A stretch of DNA of 64,000 bases from Flectonema sp. DT1601 (GCA_964019425.1 OZ025832.1:730053-794052), one strand, 5' to 3'. Counted from the stretch's first letter, positions 1-11,067 are shown. The notes: generated from the letters alone by a model not told the origin. A program made the numbers and translations.

Positions 1-980
1 TGAAGTTACTATCTGAAATCTATCAATTGGATGAATGTTTTCATGGACTTGTCTCTAAGCTGTTGGAGTATAAGAGTTACCTTCCGCAGTCAATGTTTGC
101 AGGAGAGGACATCGGTCCAACCGCGTGCAGTGAAATTAGTATTTCTTCAATAGTTGACAGTAGTGGATCAACACCACCTGGGACACGAATTCTTAGAAAG
201 TGTGTTGTTACAAAAGTAACGGCAACAAGACACCCAAATACGACAATCGCCTGTCTCAACCTGCGAAACTTTCGAACACACGTTGAGAAGTCAGATCCAG
301 AACAGTTAGCAGTCACGTACGGTGATTATATTCAGATTATTCATGCGGCTGCGGAGATGAAAAGGGGAACTGTTGACAAGTTAGCTGGTGACAGGGTTCA
401 GTGTACTTGGATTCGAGTTCCTAAATTTGCTACAATAAGTTTCGCTGACAAAGTCAGAGATGAACTGTGTCAAATGCCGTGGATAGAGGGAATCACAATC
501 GGACTCTCTGCTGGAACAGCAACTAGTGGGAACTTGGGTTCGTCAACAGTACGTTCGTACATGACGATGGGAAACCCTGTCGGTGAGGCGGAGAAGTACA
601 GCACTCTGGGTCGTAATATGCCTGCTATTCATAAAACAGTAATATTGTTATCCGGAAGTGTTGTTATCGATGCTGACTCAACCTTTAGTGTCTTGCCAGT
701 TGGTCGTTTGGAAGAAAAGAATTTTTATGCCCTACTTGAAAAGTATGAAATGAGGAACCACGAGTGGATGTACGAACTAGAAGAACGAGAACACGACATC
801 TCAAAGATATTTTGTAATATGATGCTGAAGGGATTGGATGATCGCGTATTTGATATCGACAATTTACCAAAACCGTATTCTGATGTCACGGTGTGGCTTA
901 TTAATCGTATTAAGAATGGACACACATTACGCTACAGTTTTCATAGTGATAATGAAAGTGAAAGAGTAATAAACAAATGA
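1..980 (+). CDS. C-terminal part of receptor-type cyclase homologue (cut by window edge)
   Basis: This reading frame is already open at base 3 and ends in TGA, so the gene starts upstream of the window. It encodes the linker and class III cyclase-like domain of a protein closely related to the next gene downstream. The domain keeps the fold signature: an IACLNLRNF strand, a GDRVQCTW segment and a YMTMGNPVGEAEK segment. The position that normally carries the first metal-binding Asp (FADIxGF) is Asn, and the usual Asn of the GDxVNxAxR motif is Gly. Class III cyclases need these residues to make cAMP or cGMP, so this copy is probably a non-catalytic or regulatory homologue. The first 91 bases match bases 4050-4140 of the neighbour exactly, whereas the rest has diverged clearly. 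Confidence 0.8.
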   Translation, partial: KLLSEIYQLDECFHGLVSKLLEYKSYLPQSMFAGEDIGPTACSEISISSIVDSSGSTPPGTRILRKCVVTKVTATRHPNTTIACLNLRNFRTHVEKSDPEQLAVTYGDYIQIIHAAAEMKRGTVDKLAGDRVQCTWIRVPKFATISFADKVRDELCQMPWIEGITIGLSAGTATSGNLGSSTVRSYMTMGNPVGEAEKYSTLGRNMPAIHKTVILLSGSVVIDADSTFSVLPVGRLEEKNFYALLEKYEMRNHEWMYELEEREHDISKIFCNMMLKGLDDRVFDIDNLPKPYSDVTVWLINRIKNGHTLRYSFHSDNESERVINK

Positions 981-2791
981 TCAGCTGTCGGCTGTGATTG
1001 AACTCAGCCTCATTAGGTATTAAGTCTTTTTGGTTAATTCTTTTTATTTTTTTATGACAACTCGATGATGGTTTCCACCATTTTGAGAAGATTCATCGTC
1101 CTTTCTTACTATTGGGTATCAGACTCGTCAAATAAAATACTCCCATCAGAATCTTCGACGTATTCTAAAAGTGTGATAGTGTGATAGCTATTACTGTGTT
1201 AAGTGTAATGCACGAATGTCACAGCAGCGTTCATTATAAACAAAGCTAGTGCATTGTATCCCTTTATCTCCTTTGATTCAAAACGTACTTGCGGTCGAAG
1301 AGTCCTCATCATCGAAACATGTAAAGAGACTCATCGCAATGATAGATCACCTGAGTTCTGGGAGTAAGATTCTTTTTTTTTTAAAATTTTATCCCAAAAC
1401 TTTAACCATTGTTTGTTTGACTTCCTTACAGTTTATTTTTATTTGTGATAAATGCTGCTGTTTTGTAACTATTGTTTTTTTTTTTCCCCCCTCTCTTTTT
1501 TTTATTATTGTTTCCCGTGCGACTGGATTCCATTTACGATATCTGAAAACGAGTTGTTTTATCACAGGTTTAATGACATCGTTTGAGTTTTTTTTTTTTT
1601 TTTTTTTTATTTATACCTACAAACCGATTGTTTCAGTAGAAAGAGAATTGTGGCAGCGTAACTAACCTATTCCTTTATTAGGATTTTGTACCGAAGTTGC
1701 GCACAAACAAAAAATCAAAGCAATTGGCCTTATCTTTTTTATTATTATGATTTTATCATATTTTGTTTACACGTTGTGATCTATATGTGTATCTATATAC
1801 AACCGTTTCCTATCTACTTCATAATTTAGGAACTACCCAGTCACGTGTGGTGTCATATTATGGATCGCAACAGATATTTCTGTCTTCTCATTCACTACTA
1901 CCAATACTGATGCTTTAAATATGTCGGCAACTCTTCTTAGGGGTTGATACGACTAGTGTCGTTAATACAATTTTTTGTTTTTTCCCCCTACATATATACA
2001 CATTGGAATCTTCTCGCTTTTGTTTGTTTGTTTTTTTCATTGAAAATGGATTTCTTGCTATTTTTTACCAAACAAAAGTTATTTTCAGTCTTTTACTAGC
2101 GTATTGTACTTTTTGTTAGAGCTGTTTTAGCTGGGTGAACCCCAAGTGACCTTCTGTGTTGGTTTTGAGTGGATGTTTATTTTAGTTCTTTCTTCAGGTC
2201 GGTTCAAATAATGTGGACCGTAGCAGTTAAAACCTAAAACTGCGCCCACCAAGGTGACGGAAAGAATCGTCTTTATACGAGATTATGTCTTAACACGTGT
2301 TACAGAAACTTTTTTGTTGTGTTTTTTTCATCAAGAATCGCCTTCAGAGGGATTAGGTTGTATCTACTACCGCAGTGAGTATACTTCAACTGGTACTTGG
2401 CGACATGTTAGTATGAATCTTATTGGAGATTAGTTATCAGTAGTTCTACTTTAATAACTGACAGGTTCATTATTCAGAACGGGAATTTTAATATAAAAAG
2501 TATTCCGCAATACCAACTTCGATACCATCGCATACTTCAGGTACTAAACTTTAAGAAAATGTTCGCATTGCTGATTTCACGCAAGTTGGTCCGAAGTGGA
2601 TCTCCTGTCGCTGTGAGTAATACTCAGCAACGTTGGATTCGAACTCATGTTTTAACTAGTCTTTCTTTGTATTAGTTTGATTACTTACTTGTGAGAACAC
2701 TCACTAAGTCATAATTTGTTGATAAGTTGTCTTATCATTCTATTCTACAGCTCGCTTCTCGTGCTCCCTTAGCGGAAGACACACCAACAAG
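981..2791. other. Intergenic region between the two cyclase homologues
   Basis: No convincing gene is seen on either strand. The region is T-rich with runs of up to about 18 T near 1590. It holds one copy of a dispersed repeat of about 100 bp (about 1614-1712, second copy near 15391) and the first copy of a repeat centred on CTACCGCAGT (about 2341-2377, second near 7220). A tract ending in ATTCTACAG at about 2743-2751 lies roughly 40 bases before the next start codon and is a candidate splice acceptor for a leader or a 5' UTR intron. Confidence 0.5.
1614..1712. repeat. Dispersed repeat family A, copy 1
   Basis: About 100 bp from TACCTACAAACCGATTG to GTTGCGCACAAACAAA match bases 15391-15492 at roughly 90 percent identity by eye. 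Both copies follow a poly(T) run. Each contains CCTATTCCTTTATTAGG, whose ends can pair as a small hairpin. No coding potential is seen. It could be a short mobile-element remnant or a conserved untranslated or noncoding RNA segment. Confidence 0.75.
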
Positions 2792-5053
2792 ATGCGAATC
2801 AAAACTGTGATTCTGATTTCCTTTGCTGGAATTATATCGATGACGGCATCTGTTGTCAGCGGACTGTTTTTATATTTCGAAGGGTTGAGGACTTTAGAAA
2901 TAGCAGTTGAAGAAATATGCAGATCAGACATGAATGGTTTAGTGAATGCTGGCAATCAGGTGTTCGAATCTGTAAGAGAACAGGCCAGGGTGAGATCTGA
3001 TTTCTTGCAACGTTACAACGGGTTTGGATCGTACGCTGCCTTTCAGGGATGGGCGCAGGAATCTTTGTTGACAGAGGCGGTTTATTATTCACACTTGAAT
3101 GGAGGAGGATTTCATGGTTTTTATTGGGATGCTGCTACCTCAACGAGTAGACTTGCCTTTTCCGAAGACATTTGGGGATCCCTGAGAGCTGACGGCAGGA
3201 AAGAGTATTACAATGCAAAACGACCACTTGGCGCTGAATCCTACGAGACTCCTGATTGCAGTCCTTGTGCAGTTACATATTCAGTAGACCCTGCAACGGG
3301 TGTCTTAGACTTCTCTTATAATTATACTCAGACTAGTAAACTACCTGAAGTCTTAGTAAACAATATAGGGAAGGTAGTCTTTGAGTCCCCTAGAATGTGG
3401 TACGCCTCTGATAAGAATCCTTACTTCTACGTAGCTGGTAGAGTTGCATTACCTCCGATTAATAATGGATTATTTAATGGTTTAGTAGTTAGAGCTGAGG
3501 CAAGTATTGTTGGAGAGGTTTGGAACAAACAGCTACGGGATTACGACGCACACGCGATTGTCATCGTAGCTGCACTGAAGGACGGAGCTGAAAGCATTGT
3601 GTACGGAGGTAACGTAGCCTCCGCAGAAATGGATCTAAAGTGCAATAAGACGCACAGAAACTCCCACAACGACTGCTTCCGTCGTCTGAAGGATTTGGGA
3701 GGAACCATTCAGGAGTCCGTAGGAGAAGTTAACAAGACCGCTGTGGGTGACTTCATAAAGAAGGACGTCTCTGGTGGGAACCATTGGATAAGACGTTTGG
3801 TGTATTTCCAGCCAAGCCCCCTCGATAACTGTCCAGTAATCTCACTGGTGTGGATCAAGTCTGTGTCTTCTATGAGTGATGAGTTGAACAAGGGACTCAA
3901 CCTTTTTATAACGTTTGCTGTTATTGTGTCAGTGTTCGACATCATCATCGGAATAGTTGAGATTATTTGTGTCTCTATGCCACTTCAGAAACTCTCAGAG
4001 CAGATGGTACTCGCGACTCGAATGGAATTTGTTGATGAAAGTATCGGAGTGAAGTTACTATCTGAAATCTATCAATTGGATGAATGTTTTCATGGACTTG
4101 TCTCTAAGCTGTTGGAGTATAAGAGTTACCTTCCGCAGTCGATGTTTGCGATTGCAGAAACTGATGTCGAGGATATTTCAGCAGAAAGTGAGAAGCCCAG
4201 ATCCCATCACTCTAATTCTAATTTGAGCAGCGGAGGCGCTAGTGTCGTATCGTCTGCTTTCTTACAAAAGGTCAAAAACTCTGTCGTTACAAAAGTAACA
4301 GCTACAAAGCATCACGGCCTATCAGTTGCCTGCATCAATTTATTGAACTTTAGGAATTGCGTGAAGAAGTGGAAACCCGACCAGCTGGCCTACTCGTATG
4401 GTGAATACATTCAAGTGGTTTATGCTGCGGCAGAGTTGAAAAAAGGAACAGTTGACAGAATGGCGGGAGATCGTCTTTTGTGTACTTGGCTACGATCACC
4501 AAAGTTTGCGACCGTCACCTTCGCACACAAGGTGAGGAGTGACCTTTCTCGTCTTCATTGGGTTGAAGGTGTTGCCATTGGTATTGCTTGTGGAGCAGCC
4601 ACTAGTGGTAACTTTGGATCATCTAAGTTACGTTCATACATGACTTTGGGAAGTCCTGTTGGTGAGGCTGAGAGACTTGCTTGTCTTGTGGGTGACATGC
4701 CGCAATGCTCAAAGGCGGTTCTGTTGGCTGCAGCGGGACTTGCGAGGGAAGCAGAAAACAGTTTTGAAGTATTACCAGCTGGACGATTAGGAAAGAATAA
4801 GTTCTTCGTCATCTTAGAAGAGTTCGTTAACGGAACTAACGAATGGATGTACAACCTTGAGGAACGTGAAAACAATGGATCAAAAGCCTTCTCAAAGATG
4901 ATGACTGAAGGACTTGACGGAGTATTCGACTTGAGCAGCTTAGCAGACCCCTACTCTGAAATGACTCGTTGGATAGTTGAAAAGATCCGAGGCGGACACA
5001 ATCTGTGTTACAACTTTAGTTGTACATGTCAGTGCGAGTCAAAAGTTCAATAA
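2792..5053 (+). CDS. Receptor-type class III cyclase homologue, probable pseudocyclase
   Basis: The 753-residue protein has one transmembrane helix at about residues 5-27, an extracellular region to about 370, a second helix at about 373-398, a short linker, and a cyclase homology domain at about 505-690. The extracellular part has a double-Cache look (segment YFYVAGRVALPP near its end), which would suit ligand sensing at the cell surface. In the cyclase domain the first metal-binding Asp is replaced by Asn516, the second Asp is kept (Asp560, GDRLL), and the Asn of the VNxAxR motif is Gly624 while Arg628 remains. A catalytic defect, or action only as a partner subunit, is inferred from these substitutions. 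The start follows a CTACAG acceptor-like site. It is the second member of a tandem pair on the same strand. Confidence 0.85.
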   Translation: MRIKTVILISFAGIISMTASVVSGLFLYFEGLRTLEIAVEEICRSDMNGLVNAGNQVFESVREQARVRSDFLQRYNGFGSYAAFQGWAQESLLTEAVYYSHLNGGGFHGFYWDAATSTSRLAFSEDIWGSLRADGRKEYYNAKRPLGAESYETPDCSPCAVTYSVDPATGVLDFSYNYTQTSKLPEVLVNNIGKVVFESPRMWYASDKNPYFYVAGRVALPPINNGLFNGLVVRAEASIVGEVWNKQLRDYDAHAIVIVAALKDGAESIVYGGNVASAEMDLKCNKTHRNSHNDCFRRLKDLGGTIQESVGEVNKTAVGDFIKKDVSGGNHWIRRLVYFQPSPLDNCPVISLVWIKSVSSMSDELNKGLNLFITFAVIVSVFDIIIGIVEIICVSMPLQKLSEQMVLATRMEFVDESIGVKLLSEIYQLDECFHGLVSKLLEYKSYLPQSMFAIAETDVEDISAESEKPRSHHSNSNLSSGGASVVSSAFLQKVKNSVVTKVTATKHHGLSVACINLLNFRNCVKKWKPDQLAYSYGEYIQVVYAAAELKKGTVDRMAGDRLLCTWLRSPKFATVTFAHKVRSDLSRLHWVEGVAIGIACGAATSGNFGSSKLRSYMTLGSPVGEAERLACLVGDMPQCSKAVLLAAAGLAREAENSFEVLPAGRLGKNKFFVILEEFVNGTNEWMYNLEERENNGSKAFSKMMTEGLDGVFDLSSLADPYSEMTRWIVEKIRGGHNLCYNFSCTCQCESKVQ
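4050..4140 (+). repeat. 91-bp block identical to the start of the upstream paralogue
   Basis: These bases, coding for the juxtamembrane linker (KLLSEIYQLDECFHG onward), are identical to bases 1-91 including all silent positions. The flanking cyclase-domain sequence of the two genes is clearly diverged, so the block stands out as recent gene conversion or a very recent partial duplication. The match may extend upstream beyond the window edge. Confidence 0.85.
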
Positions 5054-5489
5054 TTTATTATATTATTACCCCGTCGATGATGTTTTACTGAAATATGTGA
5101 GGAGGCAACCTAAAGGAGAATAATTCTTTTTTGTTGGTTCCGAACTCCGTAATTTTAGAGTTTTAATTTTCTTTTTTGAAAATTCAAATACACTGAAATT
5201 AAAACTCGCGTCATCAAAAGTTTTCAACCTTTGATGTTACGCATCGTCGGTGTATTTCAGAAAGAACACAAGGAACGATTTGCGTCAACCGACGAGAAAT
5301 TTTGCGACAACTATGAACATTCTCTTCAGTTCTATTCCCTTCTGCTTCCCCACACTAAAAATTTCAAACGCACTGCCTGAGTGAATTTTTATCTGTAACC
5401 CCCATTACGAAGACATGTTTCCTGGGATTGCGCTTCACTGAAGGCATGCTTCACGGAGCGTATTCTTGAGAATATATACGAAATGTTTT

Positions 5490-5783
5490 TTTCACTCCCC
5501 TCAAATCTATAGCAAAGCCTGTTCAGTAAATACTCAGAATCAATTCTAGAACTGGTCTTTCTGTACTCCCTTCAAATCCATTTTCTTTTTTCTAAACGTA
5601 TTCTTTTCTTTGATTAACAACTACAAATATATTTTCAGTCTACAAATATATTTTCAGTCACAGTACTTTGATATTATTTTTTTAATATGTCAAAGTTTCA
5701 CTCCCCTCAAATCCATAGCAAAGCTTGTTCAGTAAATACTCAGAAAATAATCAATTCTAGAACTGGTCTTTCTGTTCTCTTTC
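5490..5783. repeat. Local direct duplication (two copies of about 82-87 bp)
   Basis: The segment beginning TTCACTCCCCTCAAATC and ending around CTGGTCTTTCTGT occurs at 5490-5571 and again at 5697-5783 with a few substitutions and a small insertion. Between them the 18-bp sequence CTACAAATATATTTTCAG is directly repeated (from about 5621). Related sequence recurs at about 54683-54780, so this is a dispersed family rather than a purely local event. Confidence 0.75.
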
Positions 5784-6121
5784 AACCCTTTGTGTGCCGA
5801 GAAGGTGCTTTTTATCTCTCTTTTACCCAAAATGCTTTCTGTTACAGTAGCAGAAAAGTTATTAGCCCTTAGCTGAGTGTGAACTTTGAAGTAGAGAATA
5901 TAAAAAAATTAGCAACGATGAGAACGGAACTTCGTTTGTTAGTCTCTGAAAAGAAGATTTAGGGGATTTCTGCATACAGATGTTTGTGGCAAAGGGTCGA
6001 TCACTGTTCAAACATCGCTGTATTTCGTGCTGAATTCTGTGGTTAGGCAAGTGTTTTTTTTTTTTTTTTAAAAAAGTTGTTTTATTTATTATCTTTGAGC
6101 ATAAATTAAGAAATGAAAGCT

Positions 6122-6143
6122 GCGATTCCCTTTTGGGAATCGC
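6122..6143. other. Perfect 9-bp stem-loop followed by T-run
   Basis: GCGATTCCC and GGGAATCGC pair perfectly around a TTTT loop, and TTTTATT follows directly. It resembles an intrinsic terminator or an RNA 3'-end processing signal, but there is no adjacent gene and no known terminator class in this genome, so its role is unknown. Confidence 0.6.
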
Positions 6144-7321
6144 TTTTATTAAAATAATCGTTTTTAACTTTTGCTCACACCCACAGAAAGAAGAAATGAA
6201 GAAAAGTGTGTTTTCAGTGTTGTCCTGTAATTGTGTTTTCAGGAAGATTCTTAGAAAATTATTTAATTTTTATATAATTTGTGTAAAAAAAAGAATATAA
6301 TTTTATTTTACAAATTAACCCACAAAATCCCGACATGACTTTCACTTTAAGAAACATAAACCTGTCTCTCGTTGAAAATATACAATTCGGTATTTATGTT
6401 TGACAGGGGATTCTTAGGTAGGTAGTCAGGTTGGGAATTTTTTTTTCTTTTTTTTTTTTCTTTTTTGTCAACATCTCGCTCAAAAACGGTCCGATCTTCG
6501 GAATAGCGAGTGCGCTGTTCATCTCTCTTTCCTCGCACAGCAGAAACCATTTCAGATTGAGATCGCTATTCATTTTATCATATTAACTATGTCTACCAGT
6601 CTGTCTATCCACATATCTGCGATTTACAAGTGTCTCTCTCTTTTGAATGGTTTTTTTTTTCTTCTTCTTCTTCTTCTTTTTTCTCGTTAACTTAGTTAGC
6701 AAAGGAAAAAAAACGAAGATTTGACAGGTACGTAAACTGTTTTTTTTTTTTTACGGTGCGTGCACAAATTTCACAAACAAGTCAAAGTCGTGTTTAAATC
6801 AGTGTGATACTATCTAAGGATGAGTAGTAGTGGTAGTACGTGATTTAAATCATTTCTTGACCTCACTAACCAGCTTTATTTTTATTTGTTTCTTTTAATA
6901 AGACTTTTGACGTCGAAGAGATAATAAACTTCCAAAGCGATTATTTGTTTTCAAAGACTGCATCTTCGCTTCAATCGATGTTTTCCATCTCGTGTGGTGT
7001 ACTGAAAACGGGATATCATCTTATTGGGGTAATCTGTTTTTAAGTTCCCTCAACGTCGTCGTCTTTCTTTTTCTTTTTTGTTCGCAATCACAAAAAACAG
7101 GAATAGCGGTTAATCTTGTTGTTAGGTGCATATTTTTTACTGCAAAAACTAACTTACTTGTATTTTTTTTTAACTTCTTTCTATTTTTACCCTTCTTGAT
7201 ACTCACAAACACACAATAATCCTTCGGGATTAGGTTTTACTTTCTACCGCAGTATTTGGGGATCCTCGAAAGGGCTTCTGACAGTTCTATGTCAGCGTCT
7301 ACCTAACTGATACTCGGCGAT

Positions 7322-7434
7322 CGAAGAAAGATTATTTTAAACCCAAAAAACCAACCATTATTTGTTTGTTGTCCTACGAGTTTTTGCATTTGATTTTTTT
7401 TTTTTGATTGACTGATAACCATTAATACTAACTG
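7322..7434. repeat. Dispersed repeat family B, copy 1
   Basis: The segment from CGAAGAAAGATT through AACCAACCATTATT and TTTTTGCATTTGATT to GACTGATAACCATTAATA matches 16552-16668 in order, with indels in T-rich spacers. Shorter relatives of the GACTGATAA-ATTAATACTAACT end occur at about 16980-17010 and 57400-57420. No coding potential is seen. Confidence 0.65.
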
Positions 7435-9097
7435 GTACTTGGTGGGTACTTGGTGGGTACTTACTTACTTGGTGGATCTCTAATTAATTCAAGTCTTTTA
7501 TCTATGTTGACATGAGTGTTTTGTTTATTTCTTTCTTTAAATTAGTCTGCTTTCGTGTTCAGAAAAGTAAATAGTTTCTGACTCGAGCCATCTTTCTCTT
7601 CAAAAAAAAAAAAAAAAAAAAGTCGCAGGTATTTGATCTTGTGAACTACTTGTCCTTTAGCTAAAGTGATGGCATTTGACCTTTCTCGTTGTTGTGTGAG
7701 TTTCTTCCTATGACTTAAGGCTTTAACCCTCTTGTCACCTTGTTGAAGCAGTCGTATTGTGGTAGTGTTCACTGTAGTCAAAGAGCCTCGTCTTTGAGAT
7801 CTACTTGTTACCTCAAAACTTCTTCAATACTATGTGGCTTCTAAGTGCCACAAGGGGATAACCCTTTCTAGTGATCACTTGTAAGTACTACAGTCTCAGC
7901 AATTCCTTGATTAGAGTTTTTCATTGCCAATCAGCTGTATAAGGAGTGCTCGGCATTTATAAATCAGCGAGCGTGTTCCATAATAGATGTTAGGAGGGCA
8001 ATCACGTAGCTGTTTTTGAGAGTTCACCACTACCTTAATGAGCAATTCGGAATTTTGAAAGCGGTGAATGGGTTCTGGTCTTCCAACACACTCACGACAC
8101 TTGATGTGAAAGTCATACATAGAGTGCTTCTGTTCTACCTTCATCGTTGTTCTTAGTTTTGAAACATACAGCATGTAGTGTAAGAAAAAGAATAATATAT
8201 AATTATTACTACTTTAATCCTTTTGGGTGTGAACACTACTATCACATCAGGATTCTTGTTTTTATCTTATTTTTGTCTTTTTTTTTGGGAGGAGGGCGGC
8301 TGCTGTGCGGATGGCTCGAAATCTGACATCGCAGTGATACTTTGATTCCTTGGTATCCCTCATTTTACTTTTTTTTTTTTTTTTTTTTTGTATTTTCAAA
8401 AAAAAAAAAAAAAATTTAAATCTTTTATTTGACCCCAATTTAAAGTCCTACGGTTAGTTCCAATGGACGTTTTCTATTTTTTTTTTTTTTTTGTTTTTTT
8501 TTTGCGAGGTACCTATGAGAATCTTTTAAATAACAAATCATCAAAGAAAAAAATGATTCCTCATTATTTGTATTCTAAAATACGTTAATCTCGTTCATCA
8601 ATTCTATTAACAACTTCTATTGTCGGTTACAGGAAGAACGTTGGCAACACACGTTATCCCGCTATTCTTAAATTAAATTTAAATCGGGTCGACAAGTATT
8701 ATATGCCAGTTTCTTTTATCGTTTTTGACTTCAGACCATTACTTCTTTATTTTTTTTTTTATTTTTATTTTTTTTTATTACGATCAAAACAATTGAATAA
8801 AACAAAAAAATAAAAACCTTCCTTTTTTATTTATCTGTACAGGTTATGAACACACTGTTTGGCTGATTTGCTTCGTGTAGACTCTGAGTACCTATCAGTG
8901 TCTCCGTTGCGAGGTCTGGCAGTAATGGCGTATTCAGCTTTTGAGCTTTGTTTGATTAGTGTGATGAAGAGAAGAAATCAATTATCTAAGAGAAGGAACG
9001 GCCTGTGGCTTTCGTAGAGTCTCTTTTGTTTATGGTTACATTTCTCAAGCAACGGAATCTTAGCAGACGATGGACAGCAATTTGTTTTTTCTTTTCG

Positions 9098-9129
<32 letters not shown>

Positions 9130-9448
9130 TCTGAAAGGATGGGACTCTTCGGGGGGAAAAAAAAAGAAAAAAAAATAGAGATTTTCCCAAATATGTTTTC
9201 TTTTATACGAAAAGTTATTTTTCGTGTTTTTTTTTTTTTTGTACCAATTTATGGTTATTAAGTAATCGATTGTCTTTTTGTTACCTCCCTCAAACTCAAT
9301 ACACAACTGATTGTTATACAAGTGCGGTAGTTCTATCTTCACATCATTTGATGTTATCTAGGAGAGACAATACTTTCATCTATTTATGAATTTATCGCAT
9401 TTTGATTTTCAAAAAACAGGTTTTTTTATAAAAAGATTAAAAATAATA

Positions 9449-10891
9449 ATGAGTAGTGATGATTTTACTGTGACCACATCATTACGACTTAGAAATCATG
9501 GTGACTTGCAGAGCTACACGGCGATAGCTGATGCACATCCAGAGCTAAGATGTCTTTTTATTACGAAAATGGAGGAAGTTAAAGGAAAGACTAAAACAGA
9601 TAAAAACATACTACTGGTCCACACAGAGAAGGAACGACCTTCTGATATGTCAAAGAACAAGTCACTAAAAGAATTGGGATTTAAGATAAGGATCCGCAGA
9701 GGTGATTTTAATAAAGAAAATCAACCGACAATACACAACTACAACACTTCTAGTGGAGAAGCAGTCTGGTTGATCTCTCCCATTGCTAGTGAGATAGTAA
9801 CTTCTAATAGTAGGAAACCTGTTTTAATTCCAAGTAAGTGCGCTTCTTATTCTTATGAAATTCAAAGCCCTTCAAGTATCATAGCGAAGATGGGTACAGA
9901 TGTCAACTGGTTATTACGCGATACCATACCTGTTCAGGTTCCTGTTCAACAACTTCAACATTCATCGGTTGAACCTTCCGAGCTACTATCAGAAAGTGAT
10001 AGGAGTTCTCTGTTGTTGAAGAATATTGTAGTCCAATTCATTGGCTGTGCAACCAGCGACAGCGTCTCACTATTCAGATCAATGCGAGGTGATGACACTT
10101 CCGATTGCGTAACAACTTCTGTGAAACGCACAAAAATCGACACGTCTTCTTTTGTATTCGCTGAGGGTGGTTCAACTCTGCAGGTAATTCTACACAAAAA
10201 GGTACCTGTTCATAGCATGTTAGTGAGAGTCTCACAGTTTAAAGACTTGCTTCCACAACTACTATCACAACTCACTCCGATACCTGAAGGGCAGTGTGTG
10301 ATACACGTCTGTGAGAAGAAGACCTTACTCGATATCTTAAAGTATAAGAATGCATCTGGTCTTGGTTTGGTTACGGTGGTTCCGAGGCCTGAAAAAGTAA
10401 GATTTCCTGCAGGGAAATGTTCCGACTGGGATAGAATTCTTGTATTAGATGGGCTCACTAATTCTGATAACGTCGGAGGGTTGATCAGAACTGCCGCATG
10501 TTTTGGATTCTCAGCGGTAGTACTTTCACCAGATTGCTGTAGTCCTTGGGAGAGAAAGTCGGTAAGAGTTTCTATGGGACATGTTTTCTCTATTCCTGTT
10601 TGTCATTTATCAGATCCACTTCCTTCAGCAATGAGATCACTCACATCTTCTGGATGGGAAACATACGCCGCTGTTGTTCAAAATGAAAACCAATATCTTC
10701 ACAAGGTTGAATCTCCTCAAAAGTTTGCAATCGTCGTTGGATCAGAACACAATGGAGTATCACAAGTAGTTAGAAACAGTTGTAGTACTCAACTTAAAAT
10801 ATCAATGCCGGATGATGTCGACAGTCTGAATGTCGGAATAGCCGGAGCTGTAATTATGAACCACTTCAGAGCATCACTGTTGAATAACTAA
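9449..10891 (+). CDS. SpoU/TrmH-family RNA 2'-O-methyltransferase
   Basis: The 480-residue protein carries the three SpoU motifs in its C-terminal part: DNVGGLIRTA at 340-349, GSEHNGVS at 431-438 and MPDDVDSLNVGIAGA at 453-467, where Asn461 lies in the SAM-binding knot. Family members transfer a methyl group from SAM to a ribose 2'-OH of rRNA or tRNA. The 300-residue N-terminal region is much longer than in bacterial TrmH; organellar MRM-type enzymes also carry N-terminal extensions, but this one is not recognised. The start is set at 9449 because CAAAAAACAG, an acceptor-like sequence, ends at 9419 and lies inside the longer open frame that begins at 9386. Substrate and location cannot be told from sequence. 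Confidence 0.85.
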   Translation: MSSDDFTVTTSLRLRNHGDLQSYTAIADAHPELRCLFITKMEEVKGKTKTDKNILLVHTEKERPSDMSKNKSLKELGFKIRIRRGDFNKENQPTIHNYNTSSGEAVWLISPIASEIVTSNSRKPVLIPSKCASYSYEIQSPSSIIAKMGTDVNWLLRDTIPVQVPVQQLQHSSVEPSELLSESDRSSLLLKNIVVQFIGCATSDSVSLFRSMRGDDTSDCVTTSVKRTKIDTSSFVFAEGGSTLQVILHKKVPVHSMLVRVSQFKDLLPQLLSQLTPIPEGQCVIHVCEKKTLLDILKYKNASGLGLVTVVPRPEKVRFPAGKCSDWDRILVLDGLTNSDNVGGLIRTAACFGFSAVVLSPDCCSPWERKSVRVSMGHVFSIPVCHLSDPLPSAMRSLTSSGWETYAAVVQNENQYLHKVESPQKFAIVVGSEHNGVSQVVRNSCSTQLKISMPDDVDSLNVGIAGAVIMNHFRASLLNN

Positions 10892-10948
10892 CATCCTCAT
10901 CATTCTGTAACTGTTGTTCTGTTCTGTTTTTTTTTTACGTTCACAAAA

Positions 10949-10967
10949 TATGATTTTTAAAATCATA
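10949..10967. other. Palindrome in the 3' flank of the methyltransferase gene
   Basis: TATGATTTT and AAAATCATA are perfect inverted arms around one T, about 60 bases after the stop codon and before the next gene. It may be a 3' UTR hairpin or chance in AT-rich DNA. Confidence 0.35.
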
Positions 10968-11067
10968 CATAAGATCACAATCTATTAACGTTGTTATAAA
11001 GTATTCAACTCAAACTCTTATCTTTCAAATCAGTAAAACTTTAATAAAATAAAATAAATATGAATAA

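Larger units (their letters stand above)
5054..9448. other. 4.4-kb intergenic region with repeats and homopolymers
   Basis: No gene could be supported here. Contents include an 80-90 bp duplication (5490-5571 and 5697-5783), a perfect stem-loop (6122-6143), copies of two dispersed repeats (7220-7253 and 7322-7434) and many T or A runs, including A28 near 9099-9126. An 87-codon minus-strand frame at 7911-8174 has no recognisable domain and is not called. Confidence 0.5.

Noticed and set aside
1249-1665. 138-codon plus-strand Phe-rich frame
   Set aside because: It starts at a non-ATG codon, is dominated by poly(T) translation, and contains part of repeat family A.
2625-2655. GGATTCGAACTC, resembling a tRNA T-loop on the minus strand
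   Set aside because: The flanking bases do not form a T-stem, and no cloverleaf was found.
7911-8174. 87-codon minus-strand ATG frame
   Set aside because: It has no recognised domain, no acceptor-like site, and would be the only minus-strand gene. Kept only as a possible gene remnant.
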